Positions 7,391 to 10,660 of a DNA stretch of 10,660 bases are shown here, piece after piece (positions within the stretch are counted from its first letter, which is position 1; each line of letters opens with the position of its first letter). The DNA lies in assembly GCA_037446165.1 (NCBI GenBank), contig JBBIJC010000086.1, positions 1-10,660 on the forward strand, given 5' to 3'. Under the pieces are notes generated by a model. That model was not told where the DNA came from and did no database searches. It saw only the letters and a program-made list of their open reading frames with translations. This DNA is from Parasulfuritortus sp037446165 (GTDB taxonomy: Bacteria; Pseudomonadota; Gammaproteobacteria; Burkholderiales; Thiobacillaceae). Both the position numbers and the translations under genes were made by a program.

Positions 7391-8065
7391 ATGAAAATCC
7401 TTCCGCTCACCCTGGCCCTGGCCGCCGCACTGTTGGCCACCCCTGTCCTCGCCAACGACGTTGCCCTGGATCAGTCCATCCTGGAAGCGCAACACCAGTG
7501 GGAACGCATCAACTACGAGCTGCCTGCCGATCAGAAAGCGCCGGCCTTCGAGGCCCTGGCAAAGCAGGAGGCCGCACTGGTGCAACGCTACCCGAACCGG
7601 GCCGAGCCCCTGATCTGGCACGGCATCATCCTGAGCTCGCTGGCTGGCGCCAAGGGCGGCCTGGGCGCCCTCGGTCTGGCCAAGGAGGCACGCGATAACC
7701 TGCTGGCCTCCGAGAAGATCGACCCGACCGCCCTGCTCGGTTCCGCCGATACGTCGCTCGGCACGCTGTACTTCAAGGTCCCCGGCTGGCCGATCGGTTT
7801 CGGCGACGACGACAAGGCCGAGGCCTATCTGAAGCAGGCCCTGCGGATCAATCCGAACGGCATCGATCCCAATTACTTCTACGCCGATTTCCTGTATGGC
7901 AAGAAGCGCTACCCGGAAGCCATGCAGGCGCTGGAAAAAGCCATGGCCGCCGCACCGCGCCCGAACCGTCCGCTGGCCGACAAGGGCCGTCGCCAGGAAA
8001 TCCAGGCGCTGATGGCCAAGGTCCGCGACAAGGCCGGCGACTCGCTCAAATCAGCGGAGCGCTGA
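7391..8065 (+). CDS. Exported TPR-like protein
   Basis: This 224-residue protein has a clear signal peptide (1-21: short basic start, Leu/Ala-rich core, cleavage after VLA). The mature part is helical and repeat-like. Residues about 50-110 form helix pairs around AEPLIWHGIILSSLAGAKGG. A conserved-looking block LGTLYFKVPGWPIGFGDDDK (123-142) precedes a recognisable TPR unit at about 143-190 (AEAYLKQALRINPNG, then DFLYGKKRYPEAMQALEKA). It should be periplasmic, acting as a scaffold or adaptor; no catalytic motif is visible. ATG 7391 follows the oxygenase stop by 10 nt, and the SDR starts 4 nt after its stop, so it is embedded in the operon. A periplasmic member among cytoplasmic enzymes suggests the pathway product or its effect reaches the envelope (inferred). 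No specific function is recognised. Confidence 0.82.
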   Translation: MKILPLTLALAAALLATPVLANDVALDQSILEAQHQWERINYELPADQKAPAFEALAKQEAALVQRYPNRAEPLIWHGIILSSLAGAKGGLGALGLAKEARDNLLASEKIDPTALLGSADTSLGTLYFKVPGWPIGFGDDDKAEAYLKQALRINPNGIDPNYFYADFLYGKKRYPEAMQALEKAMAAAPRPNRPLADKGRRQEIQALMAKVRDKAGDSLKSAER

Positions 8066-8069
8066 CACC

Positions 8070-8876
8070 ATGAATCTGCAGAATCAACGCATCGTATTGA
8101 CCGGCGCAGCCGGCGGCATCGGCAGCCTGTTGGGTGAAATGCTGGTCGCCAAGGGCGTGCGGCTGTGCCGGCTGGTGCGCCAGATCGACCCCGATTCCAG
8201 CTCGGCCAACCTGTTCGTCGGCCAGAACAGCCAGGTCCTCACCCTGGCCTGCGATGTCGCACAAGCCAGCCAGCGCGACGAAGCCATTCGCGCCGTGGAA
8301 CGGGCCTGGGGCGGTGTCGATGTCCTGATCAACCTGGCCGGCGTGCTCGACTTCAAGCCCTTTCAGGACGCAGACCCGGCCATGCTCCATCGCATGATCC
8401 AGGTCAACGTCGAGGCCCCCATGCAGCTGGCCCGCGCCGTCCTGCCCGGCATGCTGGAACGCGGCCATGGCCGCATCGTCAATGTCGGCTCCATGTTCGG
8501 CAGCATCGGCTTCCCGTTCTTCGCCACCTACTCCGCCACCAAGTTCGCGTTGCGCGGCTACTCCCAGGCCCTGCGCCGGGAACTGGCCGGCACCGGCGTG
8601 GGCGTGACCTACGTCTCGCCCCGCGCCGTGAATACCCCGCTCAATCCGCCCGTGGTCCACGAGATGGCCGCCAAAGGGATGATGCACATGGACGAACCGG
8701 AGCCCATCGCCCGCGCCATCGTCCGGGCCATCGAGAAGGAACGCAGCGAGGCCTATCTCGGCTTTCCCGAAGGCTTCTTTGCCCGGCTCAACGCGCTGTT
8801 CCCCAGTCTGGTGGACAAGGCGCTGGCCAAACAAACCCCCGGCCTGCAGGCATTTGCCGCAAGCCAGAACGCTTGA
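8070..8876 (+). CDS. Short-chain dehydrogenase/reductase (SDR family)
   Basis: This 268-residue classical SDR would be an NAD(P)H-dependent oxidoreductase acting on a carbonyl or alcohol. The cofactor-binding glycine motif TGAAGGIG is at 11-18, D62-V63 matches the adenine-contacting site, NLAG is at 88-91, and the catalytic residues are S141 (VNVGSMFGS) and Y154-x3-K158 (YSATK). N113 in QVNVEAP is the likely fourth tetrad member. After the active site, SPRAVNTPLN (183-192) takes the place of the usual PGxxxT block, as in SDRs of the fatty-acyl/ketone-reducing type. Length is normal and there is no signal peptide. ATG 8070 lies 4 nt after the TPR stop, with GGAG a few bases upstream. It is the last gene of the operon and is followed by a hairpin repeat. 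A redox step on an acyl-derived intermediate is inferred; the substrate is unknown. Confidence 0.94.
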   Translation: MNLQNQRIVLTGAAGGIGSLLGEMLVAKGVRLCRLVRQIDPDSSSANLFVGQNSQVLTLACDVAQASQRDEAIRAVERAWGGVDVLINLAGVLDFKPFQDADPAMLHRMIQVNVEAPMQLARAVLPGMLERGHGRIVNVGSMFGSIGFPFFATYSATKFALRGYSQALRRELAGTGVGVTYVSPRAVNTPLNPPVVHEMAAKGMMHMDEPEPIARAIVRAIEKERSEAYLGFPEGFFARLNALFPSLVDKALAKQTPGLQAFAASQNA

Positions 8877-8887
8877 GTATTGGTGGT

Positions 8888-8965
8888 TTTATTCGTCATG
8901 CCCGCGCAGGCGGGCATCCAGCTTCTCAATTAATCAATGGGTTCCCGCCTGCGTGGGAACGACGG
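8888..8965. repeat. Double-hairpin dispersed repeat, copy 1
   Basis: The element opens with TTTATTCGTCAT and holds two hairpins: ATGCCCGC/GCGGGCAT (8898-8905 with 8910-8917, loop GCAG) and GTTCCCGC/GTGGGAAC (8941-8948 with 8953-8960, loop CTGC). The right half is nearly the reverse complement of the left, so the whole is an imperfect terminal inverted repeat of about 72 bp. It lies just after the SDR stop, where it could end or stabilise the operon transcript; a T7 run at about 8981 is too far downstream for a classic terminator. The family is a common proteobacterial dispersed repeat. Confidence 0.88.
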
Positions 8966-9016
8966 ACGCAGTCAACTCGATTTTTTTATTTACCTTCACC
9001 ACGAATGGAGTAACCC

Positions 9017-9640
9017 ATGAAATTCGCAACGCTGATGCCCCTTGCCCTGCTCACCCTGTCCACCGGCGTATGGGCCGACAATGACCTGTATGTGCTGGGC
9101 GAAGTCACCCACTCCCAGGACAAGCTGAACACCAGCACCAACGACACCGCGCTGACCAACGCCGGCGCCACGGCGCTGACCAGCAACGGCAAGAGCAACG
9201 GCAACCAGTGGCGTTTGCAGCTTGGCTACAAGGTCAATCCCAACTTCGCGATCGAGGGCGGCTACATCGACTTCGGCAAGGCCAAGTACTCGGCCAGCTA
9301 CGCCGGCGGCAGCGCACAGGGCACCGTGAAGGCCGGCGGCCTGGACATCGCCGCGCTCGGCATCCTGCCGATCACCGACAGCTTCTCGGTATTCGGCAAG
9401 GCCGGCATCGTCGCCGCCCGGGTCAAATCCGACCTGACCACGACTCCCGCCAGCACGGCGACCGCAAGCACCTCGGCCAACGCGATCAGCCCCCTGATCG
9501 GCCTGGGCGCCAGCTACAAGGTCAGCGACAGCATGGATCTACGGGCCGAATACGATCACGCCAGCAACCTGGGCAAGTCGGGCAAAACCGGCAAGCTGAC
9601 CGCCAACATGCTGTCCGTTGGCCTGGCTTACCATTTCTAA
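9017..9640 (+). CDS. OmpA-like small outer-membrane beta-barrel protein
   Basis: This 207-residue protein has a signal peptide at 1-20 (cleavage after VWA) and ends in AYHF, the C-terminal Phe that guides insertion of outer-membrane barrels. Alternating strands are evident: NQWRLQLGYKV, FAIEGGYIDFG, SVFGKAGIVAARV, ISPLIGLGASYKV, MDLRAEYDHAS and ANMLSVGLAYHF. This corresponds to an eight-stranded OmpA-type transmembrane domain without a peptidoglycan-binding domain. Low-complexity Thr/Ser/Ala/Asn-rich stretches (about 38-62 and 141-156) are probably surface loops. GGAG (9007-9010) lies 6 nt before ATG 9017. It forms a separate unit from the upstream operon, flanked on both sides by copies of the same hairpin repeat. 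Its specific role (structure, small-molecule passage or adhesion) cannot be told from sequence. Confidence 0.9.
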   Translation: MKFATLMPLALLTLSTGVWADNDLYVLGEVTHSQDKLNTSTNDTALTNAGATALTSNGKSNGNQWRLQLGYKVNPNFAIEGGYIDFGKAKYSASYAGGSAQGTVKAGGLDIAALGILPITDSFSVFGKAGIVAARVKSDLTTTPASTATASTSANAISPLIGLGASYKVSDSMDLRAEYDHASNLGKSGKTGKLTANMLSVGLAYHF

Positions 9641-9651
9641 GGCAACGCAGA

Positions 9652-9726
9652 TTTATTCGTCATTCCCGCGCAGGCGGGAATCCAGGCTTTTGCTTTGGCT
9701 GGGCTCCCGCCTGTGCGGGAGCGACA
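9652..9726. repeat. Double-hairpin dispersed repeat, copy 2
   Basis: Same architecture and orientation as the copy at 8888-8965, opening with TTTATTCGTCAT. The hairpins are ATTCCCGC/GCGGGAAT (9662-9669 with 9674-9681, loop GCAG) and GCTCCCGC/GCGGGAGC (9703-9710 with 9715-9722, loop CTGT). Bases that differ from copy 1 within the stems change in pairs, so pairing is kept. It lies between the OmpA-like stop and the ribosome site of the VirK-like gene, so it falls in that gene's leader if the two are co-transcribed. Confidence 0.88.
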
Positions 9727-9740
9727 AACCGGAGTCCAGC

Positions 9741-10660
9741 ATGCTTTCCCTGACCCACCCATTCTCGATTCGGCGGCTTGCCCGTTTGGCCTATCGTAAT
9801 TCGCATCGGCTGTACCCGAAGCCCGAAGAAAGATCGAGAAGATTGCGTTTTTACCTGCGTTCAGCGTTATCGCTCAGGCCGAGCGCAATCTGGTTCGACA
9901 CTCTGGACAAATTCGAAGACTTGGGCAAATGCGCCCTGCACGAACCTGAGATGGCGGAGAAACTGCACCGCCCATATCGTCGTTGCGGCCTTTCGGTCAA
10001 AGACCGTCTGGAACTGGTCCTGGACCACAACCGGATCGTCAGCCTCCTGGGCTGGTCCGATCTGGTCGCGAAGGCCTATCAGGATGCAGTCGAGATCGCC
10101 AACTTCACGGACCGCGAGGGCAGCGACCTGCAGTTGATCCTGGCCCGGCCTGGCCAATTCGGCAAGGAAGGCGAACTGGCTTTGCATCTGGTCGATGGCG
10201 ACACCCGCCTGTACTCCGCCTGCTTCTCATTCAGGAAATCAGATGGCATCCGGGAACTCGATATCGGCTGCATCCAGGGACCGGACCTTCAGGACGCCAG
10301 GCAAAACATACGCGACCTGACCCGCGGCCTGCATGGCCTTCGGCCACGATCGCTGATCCTGGAGGCTCTTCGTGCCATCGCCGGCTCGGCCTGTTGTGCC
10401 CGCTTGAGAGTGGTCGGCAACGCCAACCACATCTACCGCAGCCTGCGCAAACGTCGAAAAATCACTTTTGATTACGATGCGTTCTGCACCGAAGCAAAAG
10501 GCGTCACAACCAGCACTGGAGATTGGTTATTGCCGGTGCGAACCGAACTTCGGCCGCTTGCTGAAATCCCTTCCAAAAAACGTGCCGAGGCGAACCGGCG
10601 CCGGACCTTGCTTGAGCAGATCGATGGCAGGATTCAGGCCAGTATTTGCGCCTTCGTCAG
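9741..10660 (+). CDS. VirK/YbjX family (DUF535) protein, 3' end outside window
   Basis: The frame is open for 306 codons from ATG 9741, which follows GGAG (9731-9734) by 6 nt, to the right edge. It matches the VirK/YbjX family (DUF535) by DRLELVLDHNRIVSLLGW (88-105), GELALHLVDGDTRLYSACFSF around 144-164, IGCIQGP (175-181), LTRGLHGLRPRSLILEALR (193-211), VGNANHIYR (225-233), FDYDAF (243-248) and EIPSKKRAE (275-283). Members usually end shortly after this last block, so only a few residues are probably missing. The biochemical activity is unknown; enterobacterial members have been linked to virulence and resistance to membrane-active peptides. No signal peptide is seen, and the N-terminus is basic. 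Base use is somewhat less GC-rich than in the operon to its left, with more AAA, TTG, CGT and AGA codons, possibly a sign of separate origin. A Cys stands where many relatives, as I recall them, have Trp (FDYDAFC). Confidence 0.87.
   Translation, partial: MLSLTHPFSIRRLARLAYRNSHRLYPKPEERSRRLRFYLRSALSLRPSAIWFDTLDKFEDLGKCALHEPEMAEKLHRPYRRCGLSVKDRLELVLDHNRIVSLLGWSDLVAKAYQDAVEIANFTDREGSDLQLILARPGQFGKEGELALHLVDGDTRLYSACFSFRKSDGIRELDIGCIQGPDLQDARQNIRDLTRGLHGLRPRSLILEALRAIAGSACCARLRVVGNANHIYRSLRKRRKITFDYDAFCTEAKGVTTSTGDWLLPVRTELRPLAEIPSKKRAEANRRRTLLEQIDGRIQASICAFV

Noticed and set aside
8046..8834. 262-codon minus-strand frame opposite the SDR
   Set aside because: Antisense shadow with low-complexity Gly/Gln/His/Asp composition and no domain.
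8961..8990. T7 run after repeat copy 1 considered as an intrinsic terminator
   Set aside because: About 20 nt separate the hairpin from the T-run, too far for a standard intrinsic terminator.
8165..9013. 282-codon plus-strand frame overlapping the SDR and the repeat
   Set aside because: Arg/Pro-rich out-of-frame shadow of the SDR; the SDR frame holds the Rossmann and YxxxK motifs.
8888..9726. The two repeats as a CRISPR array
   Set aside because: Only two copies, about 760 bp apart with a gene between them, each a double hairpin; no regular spacers and no cas genes.

Overview
The window reads as GC-rich proteobacterial DNA, most likely beta- or gammaproteobacterial. The signs are a sigma-54 two-component system, outer-membrane barrels with C-terminal Phe, a VirK/DUF535 protein and dispersed hairpin repeats of the CGTCATTCCCGCG...GGCGGGAATCCAG kind. 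It comes from a scaffolded draft: two runs of exactly 100 N (1168-1267 and 3845-3944) are placeholder gaps of unknown true length, and both interrupt coding sequence. I cannot name the genus.

Left part, minus strand (1-2861): a membrane sensor histidine kinase is followed by an NtrC-type sigma-54 response regulator that runs off the left edge. The two genes overlap by 4 nt (GTGA). Divergent from the kinase, on the plus strand (2983-4370), are a signal-peptide-bearing porin-like barrel, cut by the second gap, and a small PstS-like periplasmic binding domain protein whose start lies in that gap.

Centre, plus strand (4525-8876): a compact five-gene operon follows a good -24/-12 sigma-54 promoter (4474-4489). 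Its genes encode a thermostable-hemolysin-family protein (GNAT-like fold), an AMP-binding acyl-activating enzyme, a TenA/PqqC-like heme-oxygenase-like protein with a complete diiron ligand pattern, a secreted TPR-like protein and a short-chain dehydrogenase. Junctions are 4-nt and 14-nt overlaps or gaps of 10 and 4 nt, so the genes are probably co-transcribed. Because a sigma-54 activator and its kinase lie a few kb away, the simplest model is that an envelope signal turns on a pathway that activates, oxidises, reduces and perhaps transfers a fatty-acyl-like substrate. This cluster is the most interesting content of the window. The acyl-activating enzyme carries Cys where the A10 catalytic lysine is expected.

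Right part (8877-10660): a small OmpA-like barrel gene (9017-9640) lies between two copies of a double-hairpin repeat whose stems show compensatory base changes. A VirK/YbjX (DUF535) gene starts just after the second copy and runs off the right edge.

No tRNA, rRNA, CRISPR array or transposase was seen. No gene-free stretch exceeds 300 bases.
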